A stretch of DNA of 64,000 nt from assembly GCF_040581485.1 (NCBI RefSeq), contig NC_090128.1, positions 31,340,931 through 31,404,930 of the forward strand. The letters run 5' to 3'. Of the stretch, positions 20,206 through 33,200 are shown one piece after another (position 1 is the first letter of the stretch; every line of letters begins with the position of its first letter). The DNA comes from Linepithema humile. Lineage: Eukaryota; Arthropoda; Insecta; Hymenoptera; Formicidae. A model generated the notes under the pieces. That model did not search any database, was not told the DNA's origin, and worked only from the letters and a program-made list of their open reading frames with translations. A program made the position numbers and the translations under genes.

Positions 20206-22631
20206 ATGAATAAACCAGTAAGTATAACATTTATGATATTTAACACTTATAAATGATTTATATTTTTAAGGTTAGAATATGTTTACGCTTATATACCGGC
20301 AAAATAAATATATATATTAGCAAAGAATTAGCAAAGACAAATATATATATTTTGCTAATTAATAAATAGATAATTAATAAATCTATCCAGTAAATACAGA
20401 ACACATTGTAACAACAAAATTGATTTATATGATTAGCTTAGATATATATTCTAAAGAGCTGAAACAATTAATCTTGTGTGTATTTTATATAGTTTTTTAA
20501 ATGTTTTGTTCAATATTATCCTCTTGCAGTCATCTTTTTTGAAAAAGAAAGTTTCTCGTAAGTATAAAATCAGGGCAAAAAATAGAATTTATGAAGCTTT
20601 TATCCGTTTAAAGGCAAAAAATATTGATGTACATCAAGAGCTTGAGTTTGATGTAAATTAAGGGCTTCAATATAATGAAACTGGAACGAGCTTTTCAAAA
20701 TGTGATCCTTCCAATGATGGTGTTAATGTCATTCCCCAACAGTATTCTATGAATATCAATGATGAAATGTTTTGTAATGATAACATTGAATATGGTAGGA
20801 ATGTTAACAATAATAATGCATGGATCAATTATGACAACCACGAAAACATTAATTGCAATGAATTTGAAAATGAGATTGTAACTCAAAATGTTTTTCAAAA
20901 TGAAGAAGAGATAAAGACATATATTTTGACAGGACTCAAAAAATGGGGACTTTATAATGTGTTTAAGAGAAAAGTAGATGAAATTTTGAAATTATTTAAA
21001 CCTATTTTACATTTTCTTCCCAAATCATATAAAACTCTTCTCAAAACTCCACGTAAAGTTTCTTTGCAAGTTGTTGGGACAGGACAGATGTGGTACAAAG
21101 GTATCAGGCATAACATTAAACAGAGAATAAATCATCAGTATCTAATTAATAATGGCCAGATTATCATGGATGTGAATATAGATGGAATACTCCTTCAAAA
21201 AGATTCCAGTAAGCAATTTTGGCCAATACTCGGAAGATTTGCACATCAAAAATATCCATTTATTATTGGTGTCTTTTTTGGTACAGGAAAGCCAAATAAT
21301 TTAGATCTTTATCTCCATAATTACATTGTTGAAGTAGCAGAACTTACAGAAAGTGGTTTTGAATGTAATGGAACAGTATTTCCATTTTGTATTAGAAATT
21401 ATATTTTGGATGCACAAGCTCGTAGCTTTATAAAGCAATGCGTGCCACATAATTCTCCATTTGCATGTGAGAAATGTACAGTAGAAGGTGAATGATTTCA
21501 TAATAGGATTATATTTGAGAATGTGAACTGTGAGTTGCGAACAGATGACAGTTTTAGAAGAAGAAAAAATCCAGGTCATCATAATGGCAATTCTTCTCTG
21601 GAAAATATTAATACTGGAATGGTATCTCAGTTTCGATTAGATCCTATGCACCTTGTATATTTAGGAGTTTTTAAACGGTTTTTATCTTATCTAATTGAGA
21701 GACGAACCCACTGCAGACTTCCAAGAGATAATGTAATGAGGATTAATAATAATTTAAATGAAATTGCTCAGTATTTTCCTAAAAAATTCAATCGCAAACC
21801 TAGAAGTCTGGGGAATCGTGATAGTAGAACAAAGTGGAAAGGTACAGAATTTAGACGGTGTCTACTTTATGATGGTATTAAAGTATTTAAAGACCAGTTT
21901 CCTCAAAATATTTATCACATCTTTTTATTGCTTCATTCAGCTATATATATATTATCAAGTTCTATTTTTAATCATAATTTAAATCATGTTGCTGATTATC
22001 TATTAAAAGAATTTATCAGTCATGCTGCTCGTACCTTGGGTCGTGATTTTCTTGTTTACAATGTACATTCTATTGGTCATCTTGCTGAAGAATGTAAAAA
22101 CTATGGTACTCTAGAATCGTTTAGTGCTTTCCCATATGAAAATTATTTGGGTGTCATTAAAGGAGTACTTCGATCAAATTATAAACCACTTCAGCAACTA
22201 GTCAATCGTGATTCCGAAACAGGAGGTGTATTAGTTGAAAATATTTTATCCAACTCATATAAACCTGTCTTAAAAGACCGTTATGAAAAAAGATCAGAAA
22301 TTTTTAAGGATGAACAATTCACAGAACTAATATGGAAAGGAATGACCTTCAACAGTAATGAGCCAAATAATTGTTTTACTACTATTTTTGGAGAAGTTGT
22401 GTTCTTATCAAATATTATAAGTACCGTGCGAGGTGTAATCTTGGTAGGAAAAAAATTCAAACAGAAAATTTTTATGATTTTCCCCTGCCATCATCTTTTC
22501 TTAGCATATATAAAGTTAAAGAGAAAGAGAGAAGACGTCAATATTGGAATTTATCGCATGTAAAAGCCAAATGTGTGACCATTCCTCTTCTAGAGGGAAT
22601 TCTGTGTATTCCTATGGTTGATTTTGATTGA
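20206..22631 (+). pseudogene. Transposase of T1, multiply broken
   Basis: Exon 1 20206-20217 (MNKP), donor GTAAGT; exon 2 from 20530. Reading through, the frame has TAA at 20659-20661 and TGA at 21493-21495, and shifts near 22448 in a run of A; the C-terminus then ends at 22631. Shared motifs with the copy at 33852-36008: NIDGILLQKDSSKQFWPILG, DAQARSFIK, C-x2-C, PGHHNG, MHLVYLGV, and a histidine-containing NVHSIGHLAEE. This fits the family annotated in insects as transposase domain-containing protein. Catalytic residues cannot be assigned with confidence by eye. Two stops and one shift mean it is not functional. Confidence 0.8.
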
Positions 22632-22908
22632 TGAAAATTAAAATATTTTTTAAATATTGTATTTATATTTTATATTTTTTTGTAAAAAGATTTATAAATT
22701 TTTTTTTCATTAAATTTATAAATTTTATTTATTAAATTATTGGAAGCAATTTGTTTATTTTACTAACAATAAATTGCAATAAATTAAAATAAAGAAGCAA
22801 ATATTATTTTTTACTGGAGAGGTAATAAAATGTTAAAAATATAATTTTATATTTTTCATGTTTTATTGCATTTTTCTGAAATATATAAAATGTTCAATTA
22901 ATTTTCAG

Positions 22909-25900
22909 TATGTTGTTGTAAAATTTAATGAAGAAGAAGAAACTGTGGCAGTTGTGCCCTTTTCATGGTAAAGATAAATTATCGTGCAAATGGCCGCCTA
23001 AGAAATTCTCTACTGAAAAAATTACAAGATTAATTATGGGTTTGTCAAAACCTACCTCTGAATTTAATAATTATCCAGTCACAGTTATGTATGCATATGG
23101 TATGTCATAGTTTTTAAAAGAGAACAATAATGTTTTGACTAAATTTGGATAAACTCTTCAAGTTATAATTATATTTGTTCTGTCTTTTTAGATAAATATC
23201 ACAGTGCCCGCAGAGCATGTAAATTAGCTGAAGATAATAGTAATCTTGACACTGCAGCAGGAGAGACTGATTTGGAAGGGCCTAGAAAAAAACGTAAGAC
23301 AAAACGTTTGTACGATCCAGAGGAGTCTGATGAATCTCCACAAGTAATAAAAAAGAAATTAAGCAGAATTACGAATTCTGATAGTGATGAGGATGAAATA
23401 TCAAACGTACAAAAAATTAAAGAGACAGTTAGGACTCTTGTACAGAAGAAAAAAAATTACTCTGCCCTTCAGCATCAAACAAGCTTTCTTCCTTTAAAAC
23501 ATTCATCGAAGAACAGAATCGTTAAATTAGCGAAGCAGCCTACTAATACAAATGTTTCATGTTCTCGCACGTATCCCATTATTCATATAATTTAGAATCT
23601 AATTGTAATTTCTTTGTTATTTCTTTTTTATTAATAATTAGTTTTTTATATTGCAGAAGTGAGTAATCAGAATTTAACATATTTATTTAGAAATGGTAAG
23701 AATATTAATATTATTAGTCACTGTTGTGCTTTATAATCAGTAATGGACTAGTCTTTATTTAAATCTATATTTATACAATATTATTATTTTCAATTTGCTA
23801 ATTATTTATTTATCTAATTTTTTGATACATTTAATTGCAGAAGTCGATAGTGCAATAGATTCCAGTGCAATTGATTCCAGTGAAATAGATTCTAGTGTTG
23901 TTACAAAAAATATTGCATTATCTACTGATTCATTGTCTATTAATTCATCTTCTATAAGTGACAGAGATGAGTTTTCTAACACAAGTGTATTAACACAAAA
24001 CACATTGTTTGAGAATGGTGGGTACATTTCAATTCATTAATTCTTGATAATTAGGATTAAATATTTCTCAATATTTCTGTTATTTTATTTAGATTCAAAT
24101 GATGGAATTATTTTACCTAAGGCTGGAATTCTTAAAACTGATTGCAATACTTCTAAAAAAACTTTGTGCGCTAAGACATTATTATCTCAGACATCTATAC
24201 CAACAATGAATGGTCAGTTATTTATTTTCGTTTACTACATGAACGCTATATTTTTAAACTGTAATTCTTTTAATTATCATTTTTTGAAAAATTATAACAA
24301 TTTAGATAAAAAATGTGAAATTTTGCTACAAGTTTTAATAGAGCAAATAGAGGAAGTAAGTGGAAAATTAGATCATGTTAATATGTCACTTACAAGAGTA
24401 TATGCAAAATTATTGCCTGAGGATCCAGCACCCATAAAACCTAAAGATTTACCTAATTTACCCCTTAAAAATGAAGAGGCTGAAACCGTGTGAGCTTCGG
24501 CGGACGCGGAGTAGCTCGCCGGAATCCAGGTTCGGTCGGTTGGGGGTGTGTCAAATAAACCAAATGCTCGTTTATAATAAATGTAACAAAATAGTGTTTA
24601 TTCAGAAAGATGTAGATATGGTTTGTCTCGAATGATCTGCTTCAATGCTCGTGCATACATGCGAAGCGTGTGCAAGATGAATTTGAAATAGCATACAAAA
24701 TAGCCAAATATCGGTGTAATAATTAACAAGTGATAGCGAAATAGTTTTTTAAAGCGGCGTGGAATGAATACAGAGTAGCGTGAAGATAACCGCGAAGTAT
24801 CGGCAATAGCAAAATAATTATTTGAGCAACGGTGGAATAATTATTTTTAAGCGGCACAAAATAAAAGCGAAAGCAACGTGAAAATAAATGCAAGATATCG
24901 GCAAAAGCGAAATAATTATTTGAGCAATGGTGAAATAATTATTTTAAAGCGGCGCAAAATAAAAGCGAAAGCAACGTGAAAATAAATGCGAGGTATCGGC
25001 AAAAATGAAATAATTATTCGAGCGGCGGTGAAATAATTATTTAAGGCGGCGTAAAATAAATGCGAAGTATACGTGAAAATAAATGCGAAGTATCGTAATA
25101 ATGAAATAATTATTTGAGGCGACGGTGGAATAATTATTTAGTATGACGTGAGGCGTCCTGGTGCGGTCGGCGAGAGCGCAAGCGCGGGCGATCGTGTCGC
25201 AACGGTTGGTACAAGACGGAGCGCTTGTCGGTGAGTGCGTTCGTAGTATCGCGAGTCTGTTCGATCGTAGATCGATGCGGACTATTCGGCGGCGCGGATT
25301 GGTCGACGCGGTGTTGCTTGCCGGACGGATTACAATTATGAAATCCCGGCGAATAAACGCGGTATGCGGACTTAGGCTGCCGATTACGTTCGGCGGGAGT
25401 ACGAGGATGCTCGTACGAAGACGGAATTTAGAACAGCGACCTGGCTAGGTATGCGGAAATGCCCGCAATACAAAGTTCGGTGGCCTAGAGGAACCAAGTA
25501 CGCTTGGCGGGTATACGAATATATTCGTATCCTGGAATCAAAGAATACCGAGGACGCTCGGCGGTACACGAGGATATTCGTGTGCTGGCACAGGTATAGA
25601 GTCCAAGTATGCTCGGTCGGGACTACGAGGACGCTCGTAGCAGGGTTGTTCGCTGTCGATCAGCGAACAGAGTCTGGTGAGAAGACATTCAGCCGGGCCT
25701 CTTTTATACCCGGCTGGCGGCCGAATGATTTCGAATCGGCAAGCATCGGCGGTTTCGGCGGCGAGTCCCCCACAAAACGGAATTTCGGAACGGTCGGGTG
25801 TGGGGGATTTTCGGCGGTTGACCGCCGCTGTTTTTGATAGGAAATTTATCGGCGCGCGATGCGCCCTTGGTGGGCTACGGACGATGGACGGTCCGTAGCC

Positions 25901-26502
25901 GTAACGATGCAGCGGGCTGCATCGTTACAAGGCCTTTTATGCTTTTGATAATTTTTTGAAAAATAATGATAATTTTCTTGCAACGGTATGTACTCTTATT
26001 TGTATTTACGTAAAGTATGTTAAAACATAAACATATAAACATATAATATGTTGAATAATAAAATGTTCAGTTAATATCAATTAAGAAATTAATAAATATA
26101 TATGTAGGAAATTAAAAAAATGCTTATGCGTAAGAAGTTAAAAATCTGTTTTTCCTTGTTTTAATAAATTTCAATTGCACATGTTACATTCAGGTATAGA
26201 TCATATTGTAACGTGTGCAAAGTAAAACAATATTTTTTGTTTTATTATTTACTTGTATAATAAATTATGAAATTTGTACTTAAAATGCATTTGTACTTAT
26301 AATTGACTTATTTCAGATTGACTATTTTGTTCTTTTGATGCCGACTGGAAAAATTAAGGAAACAATACCTGTAGGAAAATTACTAGCTAAAATATTCTCA
26401 AATTCACTTGCAAGAATTGTTAATTATTCAGGTTCTGGGTCTGTAAAAATAAAACTCCAAGACACGAACATTCTCACAGCTATTCAATGTAAATTTTGAA
26501 TG

Positions 26503-26555
<53 letters not shown>

Positions 26556-26670
26556 CTTGTTTTTAGTAATATACTTGAAACTAATTTATTATATAGAAAC
26601 TAATTTATTTTTTTTTTTAGGTGCTATTGTTAAAAAGATTCCGTCGTGTAATATTACACATGTTCAATGA
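22909..26670 (+). pseudogene. DUF4806-type accessory gene of T1, broken and split by a solo LTR
   Basis: Segments match the intact gene at 30216-33820. YVVVKFNEEEETVAVVP (22909) has a frame break after PFSW near 22968. DKYHSARRACKLAED (23191) is followed by several Ser/Asp-rich short exons. ILLQVLIEQIEEV to PLKNEEA (24330-24480) is interrupted by the LTR and resumes FYAFDNFLKNND (25934), then VGKLLAKIFSNSLARIVNYSG (about 26350) and a short final exon with an early TGA at 26668-26670. The protein is thought to accompany the transposase; its biochemical role is unknown. Confidence 0.7.
24481..25929. repeat. Solo LTR (1449 bp) inside the T1 accessory gene
   Basis: TGAAACCGTG...CATCGTTACA with duplication AGGC (24477-24480, 25930-25933). 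Deleting it and one AGGC restores the reading frame across GAA GAG GCC TTT. The left third is a tandem array (24750-25140) of units around TGAAATAATTATTTGAGC; the right part is GC-rich. TG...CA ends suggest it belongs to a gypsy-like family different from that at 3408. Confidence 0.85.
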
Positions 26671-27783
26671 AAAATTTCACGTTGGTTCAGTACAAGTAAC
26701 CAAAGAAAAATAAATACAGTTGATATGATTTAAAAAAATTTTTTTGTAAATAATCATGTGAAGATTGTTTTTTTTATTTTTTTCTAAGAACAATTATCTT
26801 ATTTTCTAAACCTTTGAATTTTATTATAATCTGGATTTATTTTTATTTTTTGCTGATTTTTTGCTCATATAAGATCAACGTAGCCATCAACTTCACTGCT
26901 GCGCATCATATATATGTCTAGATCAAAATATCAGTTCTTTGAAGAAATTTTTATTTTTATCTTTTTATTTCTTGTGATAAATAATGATTACATATTGTGT
27001 GTACACAATTACACACAGCACTGAATAGCTGCATACGATTTCGCGTTCTTTCGTTTTTGCTTTGTCGTGTCGTACAAAAACTCGCGTCGAAAGAGTAATA
27101 CGGAAAAATGAGGTAATGTTTTATTTTAAATTAAAGAAGATAATTTTATTTTTTATGTACTCAAGATTGTCATTCAAGAAAAAAAGTAATAAATTATTAA
27201 TTATTATTTTTATTAATTATATTTATTTACTTCCTATTTATATATACTACTCAATAAGTTTTTCGAAAATCTATATAGTAGCATTATTGAATTATATATT
27301 TTCATTTTTTGTATGTATATATATATATATATATAATCCATTGTTTACAATATTTCGCAGGTATTTTTTTATGAATATGTGAAAATATTTTGAAGTATTC
27401 ATATATATTTCGACTTTTTTATTCACAATTTTATATATACATTATATACAATACTTTGTGAGATTTGTGTTCTTGAGCTTTTATATTTTGTATTTTATAT
27501 TTTGTATTTTGTATGAATGAAAAGTCAAGATTTATTATTGCTTCAAAAATCAAATATTTTCACAAATTCGTAAAATATAATAATATACCGTGAGTTTTGA
27601 TTATTTTTCACAAACACGATTTGCATTTTCTCAACAAAAAGTCAAAATACAGTCATTAAAAAGTCAAATTATGTTTCATTAAAAATGTTAAATGATATCA
27701 TCTTGACTTTCTAGAAATGATTACTTTTTGACTACTTTTTGATGTCATCTAGATTTTTAAATGACTTTTTGTTCTACTTGGGC
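26671..27783. other. Right subterminal region of T1, no gene seen
   Basis: AT-rich, with a short (TA)n tract near 27317 and repeated AAAAGTCA/TGACTTTT motifs between 27630 and 27770. Confidence 0.6.
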
Positions 27784-28104
27784 GCTTTACAGATAATCTG
27801 TAATCAGTACAAAGAATTAACAGGACAATCACTAACAACTAAAATTGCAAAAAAAAAATTAATAATTTAAGATCACAATATCTGGACCATCTAAATAAAA
27901 TAAAACATTCGAAATCAAGCGGTGCATCACTTGATGATATTTATAAACCAACTTGGCAATATAACATAGATCAGAAAATCATCGTAAAGAATCGTAACTC
28001 GATTACAACGCTAACTATATTCAGCCAAGTATAAATATTATTGTTCGAGGACTCGGACCGAGATCTCGGATTGAGTTCTAGCATCGTGGACACAAGGCTT
28101 AAGG

Positions 28105-28418
28105 ATGCCGTCACATACAATCCGTAATCCGGAAGTCCGCAAAAGTTACTAGGTATTTCGTCCGTAACGTTACGTGTGTTTTTATCTCCTTGTGTCCCAT
28201 GGAGCCGTAAATACAGGCTGAGTTCCACTTGGTGATCGCAACGCTCGCGAACATTATCTATCTTTCGATGAAAAACAAAGATAAAATGTTTCCACAAGCG
28301 TTGCGATCGCCAAGTGGAACGTACCTACAGACGTAACGGTAATACTATTTTTTATTTAACAGATTATAATTGTTTATTTGTATTTTATTCATAAGAAAAC
28401 TACAGAATATATTATGAT
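28105..28418. mobile_element. Truncated, diverged MITE B with nested E-like MITE
   Basis: Left half of B (GCCGTCACATACAATCCG ...) ending at the B centre. An E-like palindrome (28216-28325, TTCCACTTGGTGATCGC arms) is inserted with 4-bp TACA duplication (28212-28215, 28326-28329). Confidence 0.7.
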
Positions 28419-28558
28419 TTTAAAGCCTTGTGTCCACGATGCTAGAACTCAATCCGAGATCTCGGTCCGAGTCCTCGAACAATAATATTTATACTTGGCT
28501 GAATATAGTTAGCGTTGTAATCGAGTTACGATTTTTTACGATGATTTTCTGATCTATG

Positions 28559-28870
28559 TTATAGAAAACTCATATCTTCAAACAACCACCAAGTTGGTTT
28601 ATAGATATCATCAAGTGATGCACCGCTTGATTTCGAATGTTTTATTTTATTTAGATGGTCCAGATATTGTGATCTTAAATTATTAATTTTTTTTTTTGCA
28701 ATTTTAGTTGTTAGTGGTTGTCCTGTTAATTCTTTGTACTGATTACAGATTATCTGTAAAGCTTGATCTTGTTTCATACGATTATAATAATCAACACTTT
28801 TTGTAACATATAAACAAAGATGTTGTTGATATAACATTAATAAAATTTTAACATTTTCCTTATTATCCAT
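28559..28870 (-). CDS. MADF-like protein of family J, intact single exon
   Basis: 103 aa, ATG at 28868-28870. Helical pattern MDNKENVKILLMLYQQH, then DQALQIICNQYKELTG, then KINNLRSQYLDHL, and a closing WW motif. This looks like a compact MADF/Myb-SANT-like DNA-binding domain with nothing else. Two other copies in the window are broken (19225-27960; 63845-63889), so this is the best-preserved one. It lies in an element without a visible transposase, so the protein may bind related element ends or simply be a relic. Function is inference from fold-like spacing only. Confidence 0.65.
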   Translation of the reverse strand: MDNKENVKILLMLYQQHLCLYVTKSVDYYNRMKQDQALQIICNQYKELTGQPLTTKIAKKKINNLRSQYLDHLNKIKHSKSSGASLDDIYKPTWWLFEDMSFL

Positions 28871-29269
28871 TTTTTATTATAAAAGAAGTTTTGACTGAAA
28901 ATCAATTTTATATATTATTATATTTTTCTTGAAAAATAATATGTATATATAGGTTATAATATATTTTTAATGTCTAATTTAATCTGCATTAAAACTAATA
29001 ATAACTACTTATGTAAATCTTATTAATCTTATTAATCTTATTTTATTTAAGAATTATATTTCTCTTATTTTTTCAATTCTATAATTACTTACTAAAATAT
29101 TATTTATATTGTTCACAGTATCTCGTATCACTATAAGTATCTTATATTTTGTCTTGACAGATAGTAAAAGAAACTAGTAAAATCTAATAACTTGCAATAA
29201 AGGTGCAATTTCACGTAGCGTCAAAACGCTAGCGGCTCTCCCCACTCTGGCGCTTCCTATACAACAATT

Positions 29270-29515
29270 CGACGTTCAATAGATGTCTATAGGACGTCCC
29301 ACTCGACATGTACGGACGTCCAGATGACGTTCCAGACATGTTCCGAGAACGTTCAGTAGATGTCATTTGTACGTACAATGTACCGCCCTTAGACGTCCTC
29401 TGTACGTCCTTAGTACATCTTTAGGACGCCGTCGTATGTCGTTGGTACGTCGTTAGTACGTCATTATCGTGACATTACTACGTCTTCTATACGTCCTTAG
29501 TACGTTATTGTTGTA
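29270..29515. repeat. Left GACGTC/GTACGTC subterminal array of T2
   Basis: More than a dozen imperfect copies of (T/G)ACGTCC-TTAGTACGTC spaced 10-20 bp. Counterpart at 41160-41591. Confidence 0.75.
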
Positions 29516-30215
29516 TTTTATTTAGTAAAATATATTTTCATGTCAGTAAAAATAGTGTAATTAAAAGTAAACAAATATTTTATAATAATGACAAAAACAA
29601 AATTAAAACGCGCATATTTGTTTACATTTTATACTATTTTTACTGACATAAATCCTTTTTCAAAAAAAAACGTCCGTAAGAAATCCATTATGTTACGTTG
29701 CAACGATGCACTAATGCCGTACTACGAAAATATGTTGTTTAAGTATGGGTATATACTTGTACTTAAATGCATACAAGTATAAATAACGGACACCAATGCA
29801 ATTAAACTATAAAATACTTTTTTTATTTTAATTGAAACACAATAAAATTTTTTACAACACACCTGTAAACTTTAAACAAAATTTTGGTTTGTTTTAATAA
29901 CATCTCTTCGCAGACTCTTTGCAATAATAAGGAAATTAAGTGGTTGCTAATCAAATATTCTCTTCAAGCAAGTAAAACTTATAAAGCACCTGTTGTATTC
30001 ACTACGTATACATTTCAACGTAAAACGTGTGTGGTCGCAATGATATCGATTATTGATCAAAAAGAGAAGTGCTCACAGATGGTAGCGGCTAAACCCTTCA
30101 CGGAGCAAGCGCAAATCACAATGGATTGAAACAATCGTGAAGAGACGATTCAGTCAAACAATAATTTTCGCTCCGCGAACTTAAATAGAATTTAAATTTT
30201 TTATTATGAAACGCA

Positions 30216-33200
30216 TTACACATTCTTCTCCTGTTTTTTTAGGCGATCTGTCGCTCGCCGGAACCAATCAATTATTGTTGTTTCGATCGCCCGATCGTCG
30301 ATCTTTTTGTATCGGTGTTTCACAGCCTCTGTAAAAGGAATAGTGACTATATTACAATTACGTACAATTATGTACCCGGGCATAATAATATTGCACGTTA
30401 AAATAATTTCTTATGCGTAAATAAGAGGTTCTCTTTTTTTTGGAAGGACTTTTTTAATGTAAAAATAATAAATCCAGTTTCATGACGGTAGCACGTAAAT
30501 GGAACTATAAAGATATTTACCAAATAATGCACGAACGAAAATCGTTCCTTCTAGCCGTTCGTTATTTTTCCGCCCCAACCATGAAACTCTGACTGCTAAT
30601 TCGGGAGCAAATACATGCAAAAGCATTCGTCGTGTACAATCAGCAGCATCTTTACCACCTCGCATAAGCAGCATTTTTTCCTTATATAAAAATAAACAAA
30701 AATCAAGTAAAAGATCGATTTTTAGCGCTTTCGTACATATATTATAAATTTAAAAAAATCAATTATGGTATATTAATAGTCTCTGCTTGAACCTGCCTCA
30801 CATAGACCAGATGAGATAACGAGAGCAAATAAAATATAAAATTCTACCAAACATGGAGGAATTTTCTACAAAAGAGATGCAAATTATTTTTTTAACAAAT
30901 TTTAAACAAATCAAGTTTTACCTATAATTAAATAATAAAATATAATTGTACACTAGAAGCTGCAAAGAATGTATATTATATTTATATTTTGTAATTAATA
31001 TTTATATTTATATTTCGCAATTTATGTATGTACATATTTAGCAATTTGTTACACGAGAAAAAATCTTAATTAAACACGTTTCAGTCCACGGCTATTCTGG
31101 CCTTTGTTTATTACTTTTTACAATAAATATAATTTTAGAAATGTAAAGATAATTCATTCTCTTATAATTTTATATAAAAAATTTTGTAATTAAATTTTTC
31201 TCCAAGTAAAAAATTAGTTTATTAATATTATAATTAATTTAATTTTATATTTAACAATCTTGTTAGTGTAATTTATAATAAAAGTTAATTTTTTATGTAA
31301 TTAAAACTTTAATTTATTGATAAATATAATAATTCATTTAATTTTAGCAGAGTCAAATCAATTTTTGCGCAGAATTAAAAAACATAATTAATTATTCCGC
31401 AAAAGTAATTATTTTTTTGTTTATTTGTTTCGGAAACGTATCATTTTTTAAAATCTTTTTGAATACAGGGTTATGTTTTGCAATAATAAAACTTACTAAT
31501 ATTAATAGAAGACTTACAAGTTGTCTACTAGCGACGGTATTTGTGTGAAGCAAATTTTCCATTTCGCAGAATTGTTCCCAATTCTTCAACGGAAACGCTG
31601 GTAACACATTATCCTCCGGTTGTTCGTCCTTTTCTTTAATAGGATGAATGATTTCTTTAGGCGCATCAGTAGATAAGTTCTGGGTTAATTGGCTGATCAT
31701 ATCCACAATTGTACGCAAGTCAAATTTTATCATTGTTAAATCTCTTACATGTTTCTCGAATTCTGTTCAAGACATTTGAAACTATATTAATTTCCGAAAT
31801 TATCAACAATATTTATAATTGTTAGTTGCGACAATAAGATAATACCTGATATTCCAATATATTGTTTTTTTTTCTCGGAATTTTGTACTTGTTGAAATCG
31901 TTCAGTAATCTCATCAGCCAATTTCTTAATTTCTCCTACTGGTGCATCTTTCGAAGTGCGCTGTGATCCACATGTAATTTCACGTGAAGTAGCTAAAAAA
32001 TTATAATATTATATTGATGATATTAATGATATTAATAGCTGATTCTGCATCAAAAGAGACGCAAGTAATGGTCAAGTGATAAATTTCGGATATTCACATT
32101 TCAAACACAAGAAATGCGAAATTATGTCTCATTTTATCTCCTGACTTTTAATGAATTGCTTCTTTATCTAATGAACTTTAATCTGACATAATATTTATTT
32201 AGTTTGACTAACATTTTAAATAATGTTAAATAATAAATATAATACACACATTTACACTTTTTATTGTATAAATTTTTAATATTTTTAAAATATAACAAAA
32301 TAACTACTTCGATTTACAGATTGTGCAGGAAAGCAATTACCTAAAATTCGAAAATTGCGATTTTTGCAGAAATTATTAACGCTCAATTACATTAAAAGAT
32401 TCCACAGACCCTATCGAAAATTGAATTTGCAAGTTTTTTCTAAATTTGTAACATGTTTGGATCCTTATATTATGAAAATTTTTTTTCATGCACGGATATT
32501 AATTCTAGACAGTTCGGTGTTTGAAATGGAAAAAAAGTAAAAATCTATCAAGATTTGTTGAAAATAAAGGGAAGAGAAGTTTAGAATCCAAAAGACCCTT
32601 AGATGTACATTACGCTGATTTTTTAAGAATATGCAGTTAAGGGTTAAAGACTTCATGTGTAACCGAACTACCAATACGAAATAATAACAAAAGATTACCT
32701 TTCGTAGATTTATTATCACCGCTATGGTCATGCAGCGATCGCTGAGAAAGTCCAGCGGTACTTTTTGTTGAATATGAATGACTAACTTTTTGTAAAATCT
32801 TCTTTGATTTTTGATGCAGACTATTTGGCACTTGCAACTGGGAACTGCCAACATCTTTCGCCATTAAATGAGATGTCTCATTTGCTTCGCTGTCCGTTGA
32901 ATTTGAACTAACTTCAATAGACTTCGAGATGCACTCCTTTTTACTTCGTTTTTTGTTACTTTTTGAAATTCGAACGCTGCTTTTTTTAAATCTATCGTTG
33001 TCTTCGCTTGAATCAGATGAGCTAGTATATTTTTTATTAGGTTTATGGATTCGTTTACTAACAACCTCTGCCTCACTAGCAAAGTCTGAAGTTATTTCAG
33101 CTTTTCCTAAATTTCGACGAGCTGTTTTATATTCATCTGAAAAAAACAAGAGTGTATTATATATATTGTGTGTGTAAACGCACGCGCGCGCGCGCGCGCG

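Larger units (their letters stand above)
19335..27783 (+). mobile_element. Two-gene DNA transposon T1 (transposase plus DUF4806-type gene), decayed
   Basis: Inverted termini CCCAAG-AGAACA-AAA-TCA (19335 side CCCAAGGAGAACAG; 27783 side complement of CCCAAGTAGAACA). Subterminal AAAAGTCA/TGACTTTT motifs occur at both ends. Target duplication possibly GC. It contains a transposase pseudogene, a DUF4806-type pseudogene, nested F/C/E MITEs and a 1.45-kb solo LTR. I think it belongs with EnSpm/CACTA-like elements that carry DUF4806 genes in insects, but the superfamily is uncertain. Confidence 0.7.
19225..27960 (+). pseudogene. MADF-like ORF of family J, split by a transposon
   Basis: The first 37 codons (19225-19334, MDNKENVKILLMLYQQ) are separated from the rest (27784-27960) by the two-gene transposon. 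The distal part has also lost one A in a poly-A run (near 27855). Compare the intact 103-aa copy at 28559-28870. Confidence 0.75.
18817..28102 (+). mobile_element. Family J copy 2, split by an 8.4-kb transposon
   Basis: J sequence runs to AAGC at 19334 and resumes at GCTTTACAG (27784), ending near 28102 with CACAAGGCTTAA. The paralogue at 63590-64000 reads AAGCTTTACAG without a break. Confidence 0.8.

Noticed and set aside
24750..25140. Regularly spaced repeats that might suggest a CRISPR-like array
   Set aside because: Tandem units without unique spacers, inside an LTR of a eukaryotic genome.
25161..25898. Arg-rich ORFs up to 128 codons in the solo LTR
   Set aside because: High GC with few stops explains them; repeated TATTCGTG/ACGAGGA blocks dominate the sequence.
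29588..30129. Plus-strand ORFs of 64 and 81 codons
   Set aside because: No domain and opposite in sense to the T2 genes; nothing supports expression.
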